Positions 1 through 9,053 of a stretch of 64,000 nt of DNA are shown piece by piece; position 1 is the first letter of the stretch; every line of letters starts with the position of its first letter. Under the pieces are notes generated by a model that saw nothing but the letters and a program-made list of their open reading frames with translations, searched no databases and was not told where the DNA came from. This DNA is from Fertoeibacter niger (GTDB taxonomy: Bacteria; Pseudomonadota; Alphaproteobacteria; Rhodobacterales; Rhodobacteraceae). The translations under genes and the position numbers were made by a program. The DNA lies in assembly GCF_009380135.2 (NCBI RefSeq), contig NZ_WHUT02000008.1, positions 124,001 through 188,000 of the forward strand. The letters are read 5' to 3'.

Positions 1-503
1 TCGATTTCCACCGGAAGATCACGCATGAAGGTGGTCAGCACCCAGACGGTGAAGGGCAGGGTGAAGATGACGTAGGAAAGGATCATGGCCCAGGGCGTGT
101 TGAATATGCCCAGGAAGCGGATCAGCTCGAACAACCCGGCCAGAACCGCGATTTGCGGAAACATCGACACGGCGAGGATGGTCATCAACAGCAGCCCACG
201 CCCCCGGAATCGCACCCGCGCCAAAGCGTAGGATGCGGTGACGGCCAGAAACAGCGCGAAAATCACGGTGGTCGAGGCGATAAACACCGAGTTCAGCACG
301 TTGCGCGGGAAATTGCGGCCGTTCAGCACCGTGGCGTAATTCGACCAGTCAAAGCTTTGCGGCAGATAGTTCACCTCGAACAGCGCCGTTCCCGTCTCGA
401 AACTGGTCAGGATGGCGTAGTAGAACGGGAACACCGCAAAGACCACGATCACCAGAACCAGCAGGTAGAAGCTGATGGTTTTCAGAACAGACATGGCGTT
501 CAT
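1..503 (-). CDS. ABC sugar permease, MalG/ThuG type (3' part cut by window edge)
   Basis: Inner-membrane permease of a carbohydrate ABC importer (CUT1 family). The ATG at 503 opens a reading frame that runs off the left edge after about 167 codons. The visible protein has an N-terminal membrane segment (about residues 8-28), an aromatic/acidic periplasmic stretch, a second hydrophobic segment near residues 73-93 and further hydrophobic helices; the conserved EAA loop would lie beyond the edge. Its start overlaps the stop of the upstream permease by ATGA (500-503), so the two are translationally coupled. Order binding protein, F permease, G permease is the usual CUT1 layout; the ATPase and any hydrolase probably follow outside the window. 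Substrate inferred from the ThuE-like binding protein: trehalose, maltose or another alpha-glucoside. Confidence 0.85.
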   Translation of the reverse strand, partial: MNAMSVLKTISFYLLVLVIVVFAVFPFYYAILTSFETGTALFEVNYLPQSFDWSNYATVLNGRNFPRNVLNSVFIASTTVIFALFLAVTASYALARVRFRGRGLLLMTILAVSMFPQIAVLAGLFELIRFLGIFNTPWAMILSYVIFTLPFTVWVLTTFMRDLPVEI

Positions 504-1450
504 TTGCCACCCCCTGACAGATCGACCTTGCCGAGCCAGATGTAGAGCGAGACGAAAATGGCGATGATGGCGAACAGAAGTGTCGATTGCGCCGAGCCAT
601 AGGCGAATTTGTCAAAGTCGATCAGATTCTCGCGGCTGATGATCGACATGGTTTTGGTGGCGGCCGAATTCGGGGTCAGCACATAGATCAGGTCAAAGAT
701 GCGCAGCGCATCCAGCATGCGGAAGATCACGGCGACCATCAGCGCCGGGCGGACCAGCGGCAATGTGACCTTGAAGAACACCTTGACCGGGTGAATGCCG
801 TCGACCCGTGCGGCCTCGTAAATGTCGCGCGGGATCATCTGCAAACCGGCCAGACACAGCAGCGCCATGAAAGGCGTGGTTTTCCATACATCCACGATCA
901 GCACGGCGGTCATTGCGGTTTCGGTGCTGGCCGTCCATGCGATTTTCTCGGTGATCAGGCCAAGGCGCAGCATGATGTCGTTCAGAATGCCGAACTGGTC
1001 ATTCAGCATCCAGGCCCACATTTTCGCCGAGACGATGGTGGGGATGGCCCAGGGGATCAGGATGGCGGCGCGCACCAGGCCACGGCCCTTGAATTCGGCG
1101 TTCAGCACCAGCGCCACCATCAGCCCCAGCACGGTTTCGATGGTGACGGACAGCACGGAAAAGCGCACCGTGTTCCAGACCGCGTTCCACCAGGCCGGAT
1201 CGACCAGCGTGCCGCGATAGATCACCCGACCCGATTCCAGCGTGCGGATCGACAGGTAATTGTCGAAACCTATCCATTTGCCGCCATAAAGGTTCGACAG
1301 CGTGGTGTCGGTAAAGGAAAACCAGATGGTGCGCAGCAGGGGCCAGGCGGCCACACAGAACAGCGCGATCAACATCGGCGCAAGAAACCAAAAGGCGGAG
1401 CGGGCGCGCTGCTGTTGCAGGCTGGGCCCATGATCGGGGTTTGGCATCAC
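500..1450 (-). CDS. ABC sugar permease, MalF/ThuF type
   Basis: 316-residue inner-membrane permease of a CUT1 carbohydrate importer. Hydrophobic segments are visible from about residue 20 (FWFLAPMLIALFCVAAWPLL) onward, and the EAA loop that contacts the ATPase reads EAARVDG near residues 213-219, followed by the FFKVTLPLVRPAL continuation typical of MalF-like proteins. It lies 93 bp downstream of the binding-protein gene and overlaps the next permease by 4 bp. Family assignment is firm; substrate (trehalose/maltose-like) is inference from neighbours. Confidence 0.88.
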   Translation of the reverse strand: MMPNPDHGPSLQQQRARSAFWFLAPMLIALFCVAAWPLLRTIWFSFTDTTLSNLYGGKWIGFDNYLSIRTLESGRVIYRGTLVDPAWWNAVWNTVRFSVLSVTIETVLGLMVALVLNAEFKGRGLVRAAILIPWAIPTIVSAKMWAWMLNDQFGILNDIMLRLGLITEKIAWTASTETAMTAVLIVDVWKTTPFMALLCLAGLQMIPRDIYEAARVDGIHPVKVFFKVTLPLVRPALMVAVIFRMLDALRIFDLIYVLTPNSAATKTMSIISRENLIDFDKFAYGSAQSTLLFAIIAIFVSLYIWLGKVDLSGGGK

Positions 1451-1543
1451 ATCCTCCCTGACCCGCGCGAGGGCGGGGGGTTGCGGGGGCAGGGCAGGGG
1501 CGTTGCCACCCCTGCCCGGGGGTCCGGATGGTGAGGGGAGGGC

Positions 1544-2827
1544 TTACCAGCCCGAACCTTTCATGTCGTCCAGATCAAGCTCCAGCAATTCCAGGTTTTC
1601 GGCGGCAGAGCTGTTGCCCGAAAGGGTGGAGTGAACGGCCGACCAGAACTTTGTGGAAACTTCATTGTATTTGCCCTTGGTGGGTGCCGAAGGGCGCGGG
1701 ACGGCTTGCAGGAACACGTCTTTCCAGCGCGGGATGATCGGCTGTGCCGCTGCAATCTCGGCGTCGTCATAAAGCGAGACGATGGTGGGCAGGTTGCCCT
1801 CTGTCAGGGCGCGGCGTTTCTGGGTTTCGGCACCGGCGAGGAACAGCGCCAGCGAGGTGGCGGCCTCCTGCTTGGTGGAGTATTTCGACACCGCCACGTT
1901 CCAGCCGCCCAGCGTGGCCGCCGAAGTGTCATTGCCGCCGCCGGTGGGCAGGGGCACCACGTCAAACAGGCCCTTCACGGCGGAATCGTCGCCATTCCCC
2001 AGCGCATAGGCATAGGGCCAGTTGCGCATGAATACGGCATTGCCGGTCTGCCAGACGCCGCGGGCCTCTTCCTCCTGGTAAGACAGCACGCCACCGGGCG
2101 AGATCGTGCCGACCCAACCCGCCACGGTGTCAATCGCTGCAATCGCCTTTTCGTTGTTCACCGAGATGGTGCCATCGGGCTCGACGATCTGCCCGCCGCC
2201 GAAAGATGCAATCCATTCCAGCGCGTTGCAGGTCAGGCCTTCATAGGCGTTGCCCTGCCAGACATAACCCCAGAGGTCGGCCTTGCCCTCGGCCCGTTCG
2301 GCATCCTGGATCATCTGCGCGGTGGCGGTCAGGTCTTCCCAGGTTTTCGGCGGGGTCGCGCCATGCTTTTCCAGCAGATCCTTGCGGTAATACAGGGCGG
2401 GCGCATCGGTGAAGATCGGCAGAGCCACCAGCTTGCCGTTCACCGTCTGGCTTTCGATGATCGAGGGGAAATGCTGCGGGGCCAGATCCTTGGCCAGTTC
2501 GGTCATGTCAACGAAATGGTCGGCCAGTTGCGGGGCCCAGATCACGTCGGTTTGGTAAAGGTCGATGTCACCGGTGCCTGCGGCCAGCCAAAGGCGGTAT
2601 TGGCCGAACTGGTCACTGGTCGAGGCGGGCATCGGCACGATGGTGACGGTGTGGCCGGTCGCCTCTTCCCACGGCTTCACAAGGACGCGAAAGTTTTCGA
2701 TGGCATTGCCAACGGCACCCGACACATAGAAAATCTCGTCGGCCTGCGCCATTGGCGCGGACAGGGCAGCAGCCATGGCTGCGGCGGCGGCCGAGCGCAG
2801 GGCCCTGCCTTTCAGGATATTCGGCAT
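1544..2827 (-). CDS. Extracellular sugar-binding protein, ThuE/MalE-like
   Basis: 427-residue periplasmic solute-binding protein (SBP family 1) that captures an oligosaccharide for the two permeases that follow. The first 29 residues are a signal peptide (basic start, long alanine-rich core, cleavage expected after AQA before DE). The mature part has the family features, including a YQTDVIWAPQLADHF stretch near residues 92-106 and LGGWNVAVSKYS late in the protein, which resemble trehalose/maltose binding protein ThuE of rhizobia as I recall it. A LacI-type operator lies about 70 bp upstream of the start. Confident as a CUT1 binding protein; ligand identity is inferred. Confidence 0.87.
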   Translation of the reverse strand: MPNILKGRALRSAAAAAMAAALSAPMAQADEIFYVSGAVGNAIENFRVLVKPWEEATGHTVTIVPMPASTSDQFGQYRLWLAAGTGDIDLYQTDVIWAPQLADHFVDMTELAKDLAPQHFPSIIESQTVNGKLVALPIFTDAPALYYRKDLLEKHGATPPKTWEDLTATAQMIQDAERAEGKADLWGYVWQGNAYEGLTCNALEWIASFGGGQIVEPDGTISVNNEKAIAAIDTVAGWVGTISPGGVLSYQEEEARGVWQTGNAVFMRNWPYAYALGNGDDSAVKGLFDVVPLPTGGGNDTSAATLGGWNVAVSKYSTKQEAATSLALFLAGAETQKRRALTEGNLPTIVSLYDDAEIAAAQPIIPRWKDVFLQAVPRPSAPTKGKYNEVSTKFWSAVHSTLSGNSSAAENLELLELDLDDMKGSGW

Positions 2828-2894
2828 GTTTTCCTCCCGGTTTCTGACAGGGGGCCGTTTGGCCCCCGCTCCTCCCCAGCGGTGCGGATGGGTT

Positions 2895-2912
2895 TTCCGA
2901 AACGCTTCGGAA
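2895..2912. promoter_or_regulatory. LacI-family operator upstream of the sugar transporter operon
   Basis: Near-perfect inverted repeat TTCCGAAACGCTTCGGAA with a central CG, the classic geometry of LacI/GalR operators. It lies between the divergently placed 3' end of the regulator gene and the binding-protein start. The same core (TCCGAAACnnTTCGGA) recurs at 4091-4106 in front of the repressor gene, which supports both as sites for the linked LacI protein. Confidence 0.75.
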
Positions 2913-2963
2913 AGCTGATACCGCTAACATCTGATTCGCGTCAACAGTTTCGTAAAGTGCTGC

Positions 2964-4013
2964 TCAGCGGCGCGGCAGACATTGGCGGGCGGGCGCATCG
3001 GCCACAGAGTTGCGGGCGATGAACTCGTAGTCCGCCACACGTTGCAACTGGTCCGATGGCAAGCCCGCAATCGCGCCTGCTAGAAAATCCGCCATCGGCA
3101 ACCAACTGTCGCGGATGGGAGATTTGGTCACGGTCAGCGCCGGGAAAAAGGCCGAGCCGCGCAGATTGGGCAGGTGATCATCATGCGCGATCACCGAAAC
3201 ATCCTGCGGAATCGACAGGCCCAAAGCCTCTAATGCGCGGTAAACACCCTTTGCAATCAATATGTTGCCGCAAAGCATCGCGGTGGGAAACGGCCCATCG
3301 CCACTGAACAGCCGCACGGTGGAAATCAGACCAAGCGATTCGTCCATGCGGCCCTGGCACAGCAGGCCAGCATCGGGCTGCACCCCCGCGGCACGCAAGC
3401 CTGCGTGATAGCCCGCGATGCGCGCCGTGGCGTAGGACCGCCCGGCCACCCCATTGATCAGCGCAATCCGCCTGTGGCCGCGTGCCGTCAGATAGTCGGT
3501 CGAATGCTGCGAGAGGCGGTGGTTGTCGATGTCGAAATAGGGATAGGCCACCTGCTGCGCCGTGCGGCCATGCACCACGAACGGCACGCCCTGCGCTGCC
3601 AGAAAACTGATGCGCGGGTCGTCATCCAGCGGTTCGGTCAGCACGAATCCATCCAGCGCGCCGCTGCCGATCAACCGCTGATAGACGGACAGCACCGGCT
3701 CGTCATCCTGCGCGATATGTAGCACGAATTGCATGCCGCGCCCGGAAAACTGGCTGGACAGGCCCGAGACCACCTCCAGAAACAACCCGTCATGGTCAAG
3801 CTGAACCGAGCGCGGCACCACCAGCCCCACCATGCCGGACCGGCCCGAGACCAGTTTGCGCGCCGATACATTCGGTTGATAATGCAATGATTTGGCAGCT
3901 TTTTTCACTCGCTGCCGGGTGGCTTCGTTCACGTCGGAATGATCGTTCAGCGCGCGGCTGACCTGTGTGACCGACAGATCGAGCAGGGCTGCGATGTCTT
4001 TCAGGGTGGCCAT
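2964..4013 (-). CDS. LacI-family transcriptional repressor of the sugar operon
   Basis: 349-residue regulator. Residues 1-50 form the LacI HTH with hinge (starts ATLKDIAALLDLSVTQVSRALN), followed by a periplasmic-binding-protein-like effector domain from about residue 55 (GMVGLVVPRS). The ATG at 4013 is chosen because the HTH begins at the second residue; an in-frame upstream start at 4058 would add 15 residues that do not belong to the fold. Expected to bind the palindromes at 2895 and 4091 and to release them when the imported sugar binds. The site in its own upstream region suggests autoregulation (inference). Confidence 0.9.
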   Translation of the reverse strand: MATLKDIAALLDLSVTQVSRALNDHSDVNEATRQRVKKAAKSLHYQPNVSARKLVSGRSGMVGLVVPRSVQLDHDGLFLEVVSGLSSQFSGRGMQFVLHIAQDDEPVLSVYQRLIGSGALDGFVLTEPLDDDPRISFLAAQGVPFVVHGRTAQQVAYPYFDIDNHRLSQHSTDYLTARGHRRIALINGVAGRSYATARIAGYHAGLRAAGVQPDAGLLCQGRMDESLGLISTVRLFSGDGPFPTAMLCGNILIAKGVYRALEALGLSIPQDVSVIAHDDHLPNLRGSAFFPALTVTKSPIRDSWLPMADFLAGAIAGLPSDQLQRVADYEFIARNSVADAPARQCLPRR

Positions 4014-4090
4014 GGAATTCCATCTTGATGAAGGGCGCGCGCCGGATGATACTCGCAAAACACCTGAGGCAAAGCCCTGCGATTGCAGAA

Positions 4091-4106
4091 TCCGAAACCT
4101 TTCGGA
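4091..4106. promoter_or_regulatory. Second LacI-type operator, upstream of the repressor gene
   Basis: TCCGAAACCTTTCGGA, sharing arms and 12 of the 16 positions' pattern with the operator at 2896-2911. It lies 78 bp upstream of the repressor ATG and just downstream of the glycerate kinase stop, so it most simply serves autoregulation. Confidence 0.65.
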
Positions 4107-4121
4107 CGCCGCGGCGCGGCA

Positions 4122-5384
4122 TCATGATGGGCAGATCAGGATCGCCCTGAAATCATTCACATTGGTCAGCGTGGGCCCTGTGATGACCTGCCCGCCGACA
4201 GCGGCAAAAAACCCGTGGCTGTCATTGGCCGCCAGCGCATCCGGTGCCGAAACCCCGGCGCGGGCAGCCTGTGCCAGCGTGTCCGGGCCAACCAGCGCCC
4301 CGGCCACTTCGGCCGCGCCGTCAACGCCATCGGTGTCGCAGGCGATCAGATGGATGCCGGGCGCACCCGCCAGGGCAATCGCCGCCGCCAAGGCAAATTC
4401 GGCATTCGGCCCGCCGGAACCAGCCCCGCGCCGCGTGACGGTCAGTTCACCGCCCGACAACAGCAGAACCGGCCTGTCGCCCGGGCGCATGCCCGCCGCC
4501 ACGGCCAGCGCCATCTGCGCCTGCGCCCAGCCGATATCGCGGGCCTCGCCCTCCAGATCGTCGCCCAGCAGGCGCAGCTCGCACCCCGCCGCCGCAGCCT
4601 CGGCCGCAGCGGCGGCCAGCGATTGCGCGGGGGCCGCGATCACCCGGGTTTCGGCACGGGCCAGCCGGGCATCACCGCAAGGCACCACGCCGCTGCCCTG
4701 TTGCAGCGCGGCATGCACCTGCGCGGGCAGCGGGATGGCCCAGCGGTCAACGATTGCCAGCGCCTCGGCCGCCGTGCTGTCATCGCCCACGGTGGGGCCA
4801 GAGGCGATCAACGCCGGATCATCGCCCGGCACGTCGGAGATCAGCAGCGTCAGCACCCGCGCCGGGGCGCAGAGCGCGGCCAGCTGCCCGCCCTTCACCG
4901 CCGACAGATGCTTGCGCAGGATGTTCATTTCGCCGATGGGTGCGCCCGAGGCCAGCAGCGCCGCGTTCACCGCCTGCTTTTCGGCAAGAGTCAGCCCATG
5001 CGCCGGGGCGCAGAGCAGCGACGAACCGCCGCCCGAAATCAGCGCCAGCACCAGATCATCAGGGCCAAGATCACCCACCAGCGCCATCAGCCGCGCCGTG
5101 GCCGCGGCCCCCGCCGCGTCGGGCACCGGATGCGCTGCCTCGACAATCTCGATCCCGTCGCAGGGGCGGGCATAGCCGTAGCGGGTTATCACCAGACCCT
5201 CGCAGGGGCCAAGGCTGGCCTCTGCCGCCTCGGCCATGCGGGCGCTGGCCTTGCCTGCACCGATCACGATCAGGCGGCCCGCCGGGCGCGCCGGCAAATG
5301 CGCACCGACAATGCGCATCGGGTCGGCAGTGGCCACGGCCAGATCAAACAGGCGGCGCAGGAATTGCGGGGGGTCGGTGATCAC
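4122..5384 (-). CDS. Glycerate 2-kinase (MOFRL family)
   Basis: 420-residue kinase phosphorylating D-glycerate to 2-phosphoglycerate, feeding hydroxypyruvate/tartronate or serine-cycle type carbon into lower glycolysis. Seen: IVIGAGKASARMAEAAE near residues 40-56, ALISGGGSSLLCAP in the middle, KHLSAVKGG and the LLSGGELTVT / SGGPNAEFALA signature of the MOFRL C-terminal domain. The GTG at 5384 is preceded by GGGAG at good spacing and is preferred over an in-frame ATG at 5423. It is followed closely by the LacI gene (about 110 bp) but no direct link to the sugar operon is evident. Confidence 0.87.
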   Translation of the reverse strand: MITDPPQFLRRLFDLAVATADPMRIVGAHLPARPAGRLIVIGAGKASARMAEAAEASLGPCEGLVITRYGYARPCDGIEIVEAAHPVPDAAGAAATARLMALVGDLGPDDLVLALISGGGSSLLCAPAHGLTLAEKQAVNAALLASGAPIGEMNILRKHLSAVKGGQLAALCAPARVLTLLISDVPGDDPALIASGPTVGDDSTAAEALAIVDRWAIPLPAQVHAALQQGSGVVPCGDARLARAETRVIAAPAQSLAAAAAEAAAAGCELRLLGDDLEGEARDIGWAQAQMALAVAAGMRPGDRPVLLLSGGELTVTRRGAGSGGPNAEFALAAAIALAGAPGIHLIACDTDGVDGAAEVAGALVGPDTLAQAARAGVSAPDALAANDSHGFFAAVGGQVITGPTLTNVNDFRAILICPS

Positions 5385-5572
5385 GTCATGCTCCCGGGGA
5401 TGAAGGCGGCGTAGGGTCTTCATACAGCCAGCGGCGGCAAAACTGCCAGCAGGAACCGCACGCGGCGTGGCGGTGCGATGAACCCTTCGTGTGTTTGCTT
5501 CGCAACGCAGGAACGGAAAGGCTGCCGCGCTACGTTTAACGGGTGCAGATGGAATGCGGGGCGTGGATTGCG

Positions 5573-6736
5573 ATGAAGATGGTGTGGTGGGTGGGCGTTG
5601 TGGTGGCCGTGGCAGCGGGCGGGTTTTACCTGTGGCAGGCCGCAGGCGCGGAAGGCACGGCCAATGCCCCGGCAACCGTGGCCGTCACGCGCGGCACGGT
5701 GGAGCAGACGGTGCTGGCCTCGGGCGTGATCGAGGCGAACAGCCTTGTGTCGGTGGGCTCGCGCGTGTCGGGGCAGGTGGAAACGCTGGCGGTGGCTTTG
5801 GGGCAGAAGGTGGCGAAAGACGACCTGATCGCGCAGATTGATTCGCTGAGCCAGCGCAACGCGGTGTTGCAGGCCGAAGCTGACCTTGCGCAGATCGAGG
5901 CGGATATCGTGGCCAAACAGGCCTCGATCCGCGAAAGCGAACTGGCGTTCCGACGCAGCACGACGCTGAACGCGCGCAACCTGTCCAGCACCGAGGCGCT
6001 GGAGGCCGCCGAGGCCGCGCTGGCGGTGGCACGGGCGGGCATGGCCTCGCTTGAGGCGCAGAAGGCACGGGCGGAAATCACCATCTCTTCCGCACGGCTG
6101 GAGCTGGAGCGCACCCAGATCACCGCGCCGATTGCGGGCACCATCGTGGCGGTGGTGACCAGCGAAGGCCAGACGGTCAACGCATCGTCGGACGCGCCGG
6201 TGATCGTGAAAATTGCCGTGCTGGACAGCATGGTGGTTAAGGCGGACATATCCGAAGCCGATGTGGTGCGCGTGGCCCCCGGGCAGGCGGCCAGTTTCAC
6301 CCTGCTGGGCGAGCCTGATCTGGCCTTTGACGCGGTGGTGCGCGACATCGAGCCTGCACCGGCATCGATCAAGGACAGCGACGAGATTTCGACGGAAGAG
6401 GCGATTTACTACAAGGGCCTGTTCGATGTGGCGAACCCCGAGGGCAAGCTGCGCATCGGCATGACGGCGCAGGTCACGATCCGCATCGCCAGCGCCGATG
6501 ACGTGCTGACGGTGCTGGCCTCGGCACTGGGGACGAAGGGGGCGGATGGTTACAGCGTGCAGGTCTATGACCCGGCGCGCGGCACCACGGAAAGCCGCGA
6601 TGTGGTGATCGGGCTGAACAACAATGTCACCGCCGAGGTGGTCAGCGGGCTGGCCGAGGGTGAGCGGGTGGTAACGACGGCAGCGGCGGCGGCGGCCACA
6701 TCATCAGGCGGCCGGCCGCGCGGGCTGGGGTTCTGA
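5573..6736 (+). CDS. MacA-type periplasmic adaptor protein of an ABC exporter
   Basis: About 387-residue membrane-fusion protein (HlyD/RND adaptor family) that links the inner-membrane ABC exporter encoded next to an outer-membrane channel. An N-terminal membrane anchor (WWVGVVVAVAAGGFYLW) is followed by a lipoyl half-motif (VSVGSRVSGQVETL), an alpha-helical hairpin rich in alanine and glutamate, the second lipoyl half (ITAPIAGTIVAVVTSEGQTV) and a beta-barrel. The ATG at 5573 directly precedes the anchor; in-frame GTG 5543 and ATG 5549 are alternatives. Its stop is separated by a single base from the MacB gene. Confidence 0.85.
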   Translation: MKMVWWVGVVVAVAAGGFYLWQAAGAEGTANAPATVAVTRGTVEQTVLASGVIEANSLVSVGSRVSGQVETLAVALGQKVAKDDLIAQIDSLSQRNAVLQAEADLAQIEADIVAKQASIRESELAFRRSTTLNARNLSSTEALEAAEAALAVARAGMASLEAQKARAEITISSARLELERTQITAPIAGTIVAVVTSEGQTVNASSDAPVIVKIAVLDSMVVKADISEADVVRVAPGQAASFTLLGEPDLAFDAVVRDIEPAPASIKDSDEISTEEAIYYKGLFDVANPEGKLRIGMTAQVTIRIASADDVLTVLASALGTKGADGYSVQVYDPARGTTESRDVVIGLNNNVTAEVVSGLAEGERVVTTAAAAAATSSGGRPRGLGF

Positions 6737-6737
6737 C

Positions 6738-8672
6738 ATGGATGCGCCGCTGATTTCCCTGCGCGGCATTTGCCGCCGTTTCGCGGCGGGGGATGAAACG
6801 ATCACCGTGCTGGATGACGTGACGCTGGACATCCACGCGGGCGAGATGGTGGCGATCATCGGCAGTTCGGGGTCGGGCAAATCGACGCTGATGAACGTGC
6901 TGGGCTGCCTCGACCGGCCCAGCGAGGGGGTTTACCTGTATGACGGGCAGGATGTGGGCGCGATGACCGCAGACCAGCGGGCCAAGCTGCGGCGGGCGCA
7001 TTTCGGGTTCATCTTTCAGCGGTATCAACTGTTGTCCGATCTGGATGCCCTGGGCAATGTGGAGGTGCCCGCGATCTACAACGGCACGCCCGGTGCACAG
7101 CGAAGGGCGCGGGCGCGTGATCTGCTGGGCCAGCTGGGGCTTGGCGACCGGATGGACCACCGGCCCAATGCGCTGTCGGGCGGCCAGCAACAGCGCGTGT
7201 CGGTGGCCCGCGCGCTGGTGAATGGCGGCGAAGTCATTCTGGCCGATGAGCCGACCGGCGCGCTGGATACGAAATCGGGGGCCGATCTGATGGCGCTGCT
7301 GGCCGATCTGCACCGGCGTGGCCATACGATCATCATCGTGACGCATGACCCGCAGGTGGCGGCCCGCGCCGAACGGGTGATCGAGATCCGCGATGGGCGC
7401 ATCGTGGGCGACACGCGCAAGGTGCCGCGCAACACCAGCCCCGCGCAGGTGGTGGCGGCGCCGCCCGGTCAGGGCAGTTGGGCCGCCCGCATGGCCGAGG
7501 CTTTCGTGATGGCCATCAGGTCGCTGGCAGCGCACCGGCTGCGCAGCTTCCTGACCATGCTGGGCATCATCATCGGCATAGCCTCTGTTGTGCTGGTGGT
7601 GGCTTTGGGTGCGGGCAGCCAGCAGCAGGTGCTGGACAATATCGCCTCCATCGGCACCAACACCATTTCCATCCGCCCCGGCACCGGGTTTGGCGACCGG
7701 CGGGCCAATGCCATCGACACGCTGGTGCCTGCCGATGCGGCGGCGCTGGCGTTGCAGCCCTATGCCGAGTCTGTCTCGCCCGCTGTCAACACCTCTGCGC
7801 CGCTGGCCTATCGCGCCGTATCGGCCACGGCGGCGGTGCAGGGCGTGGCCGAGGGCTATTTCAACCTTGCCGCCTATGAGCTGACCGAAGGCCAGCTGTT
7901 CGGCGAACCCGCGGTGGCGCGGCGCGATCAGGTGGCGGTGCTGGATGCCGATACGGCGCGCACGCTGTTCACCAATGGTGAAAGCCCGCTGGGTGCGGTG
8001 ATCCAGTTGGGCCGGGTGCCGGTTCGGGTGATCGGCGTCGTGCAGAATTCGGGCGCATCCTTTGGGCGGCAAAGCCTGAATGTGTTCGTGCCCTATACCA
8101 CCGTGGCCGGGCGGATCACGGGGCAGGACAACATCAATTCCATCTCTGTCAAAGTGGCGGAAGATTTCGACACGGACGAGGCCGAGGCGCTGATTTCGGC
8201 GCTGATGCTGCAACGCCATGGGGTGAAGGATTTCTTCCTGACCAATTCCGACACGATCCGCAGCACGATTGAAAGCACCGCGCAACTCTTGACGCTGCTG
8301 GTGTCGGCGATTGCGGTGATCTCGCTGATCGTTGGGGGCATCGGGGTGATGAACATCATGCTGGTGTCGGTGACGGAGCGCACGCGCGAGATTGGCGTGC
8401 GTATCGCGGTGGGCGCGCGCAGCGGCGACATCGTGATGCAGTTTCTGATCGAATCGGTGCTGGTGTGCCTGATGGGCGGCATTCTTGGCGTGGGGCTGGC
8501 CTATGGCATCAGCCTGATCGCCAATGGTTTCCTGCCGTTCGAGCTGAGCTTTTCGCTGGTGGCGGTGCTGTCGGCCTTTGCGTCATCCAGCATCATCGGC
8601 GTGGCCTTCGGGTTTCTGCCCGCGCGGTCGGCGGCAAAGCTTGACCCGGTGGTGGCGCTGGCGCGGGAGTGA
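6738..8672 (+). CDS. MacB-type ABC exporter (ATPase fused to FtsX-like permease)
   Basis: 644 residues. The N-terminal ATPase has Walker A GSSGSGKST (42-50), signature LSGGQQQ (146-152) and Walker B/D-loop LADEPTGALD (169-178). After a linker, a first transmembrane helix (about 275-297) leads into a large periplasmic MacB_PCD domain, and three more helices close the FtsX domain near residues 520-640. With MacA it should form a tripartite exporter for macrolide-like compounds, peptides or lipoproteins; the substrate cannot be read from sequence. No outer-membrane TolC partner is adjacent. Confidence 0.9.
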   Translation: MDAPLISLRGICRRFAAGDETITVLDDVTLDIHAGEMVAIIGSSGSGKSTLMNVLGCLDRPSEGVYLYDGQDVGAMTADQRAKLRRAHFGFIFQRYQLLSDLDALGNVEVPAIYNGTPGAQRRARARDLLGQLGLGDRMDHRPNALSGGQQQRVSVARALVNGGEVILADEPTGALDTKSGADLMALLADLHRRGHTIIIVTHDPQVAARAERVIEIRDGRIVGDTRKVPRNTSPAQVVAAPPGQGSWAARMAEAFVMAIRSLAAHRLRSFLTMLGIIIGIASVVLVVALGAGSQQQVLDNIASIGTNTISIRPGTGFGDRRANAIDTLVPADAAALALQPYAESVSPAVNTSAPLAYRAVSATAAVQGVAEGYFNLAAYELTEGQLFGEPAVARRDQVAVLDADTARTLFTNGESPLGAVIQLGRVPVRVIGVVQNSGASFGRQSLNVFVPYTTVAGRITGQDNINSISVKVAEDFDTDEAEALISALMLQRHGVKDFFLTNSDTIRSTIESTAQLLTLLVSAIAVISLIVGGIGVMNIMLVSVTERTREIGVRIAVGARSGDIVMQFLIESVLVCLMGGILGVGLAYGISLIANGFLPFELSFSLVAVLSAFASSSIIGVAFGFLPARSAAKLDPVVALARE

Positions 8673-8689
8673 CCCGCGCCAGCCATGGC

Positions 8690-9043
8690 CTAAGCCTCCA
8701 GAACCACCGCAAAGCCGCCATAGATCAGGCGCTGGCCGTCAAACGGCATGGGGTTGGCGTCGTCATTCATGCGGGGGTCGGCAATCAGTTTGGCCCAGCC
8801 CGCATCGCGCACCTCTTTCGAGGGCCAGCGCACCCATGAAAACACCACTGTTTCCCCCTCGGCGCATTTCACCGCCATGGGAAACGAGGTAAGCTTGCCC
8901 TCGGGCACATCGTCGCCCCAGCATTCCATCACCTGCAATGCCCCGTATTCGCGGAACAATGCCGCCGCCCTTGAGGCATAGGCGGTGTATTTGTCCTTGT
9001 TGGCCGTGGGCACGGCGCAGGAAAACCCGTCAACGTAGCTCAT
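8690..9043 (-). CDS. DUF1428 (YbaA-like) protein
   Basis: 117-residue protein that starts MSYVDGFSCAVPTANKDKY and carries the family stretch VFSWVRWPSKEVRDAGW. This matches the DUF1428 family (dimeric alpha-beta barrel fold) of unknown function. It follows the VOC protein gene by 10 bp and is probably the last gene of the TetR-controlled unit. It converges on macB with a 17-bp gap and no obvious terminator. Confidence 0.82.
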   Translation of the reverse strand: MSYVDGFSCAVPTANKDKYTAYASRAAALFREYGALQVMECWGDDVPEGKLTSFPMAVKCAEGETVVFSWVRWPSKEVRDAGWAKLIADPRMNDDANPMPFDGQRLIYGGFAVVLEA

Positions 9044-9053
9044 CTCTCTCTCC

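Noticed and set aside
6642-8285. 547-residue open frame on the minus strand opposite macB
   Set aside because: Antisense to a clear MacB gene; histidine/arginine/glutamine-rich composition typical of GC-rich shadow frames, no domains.
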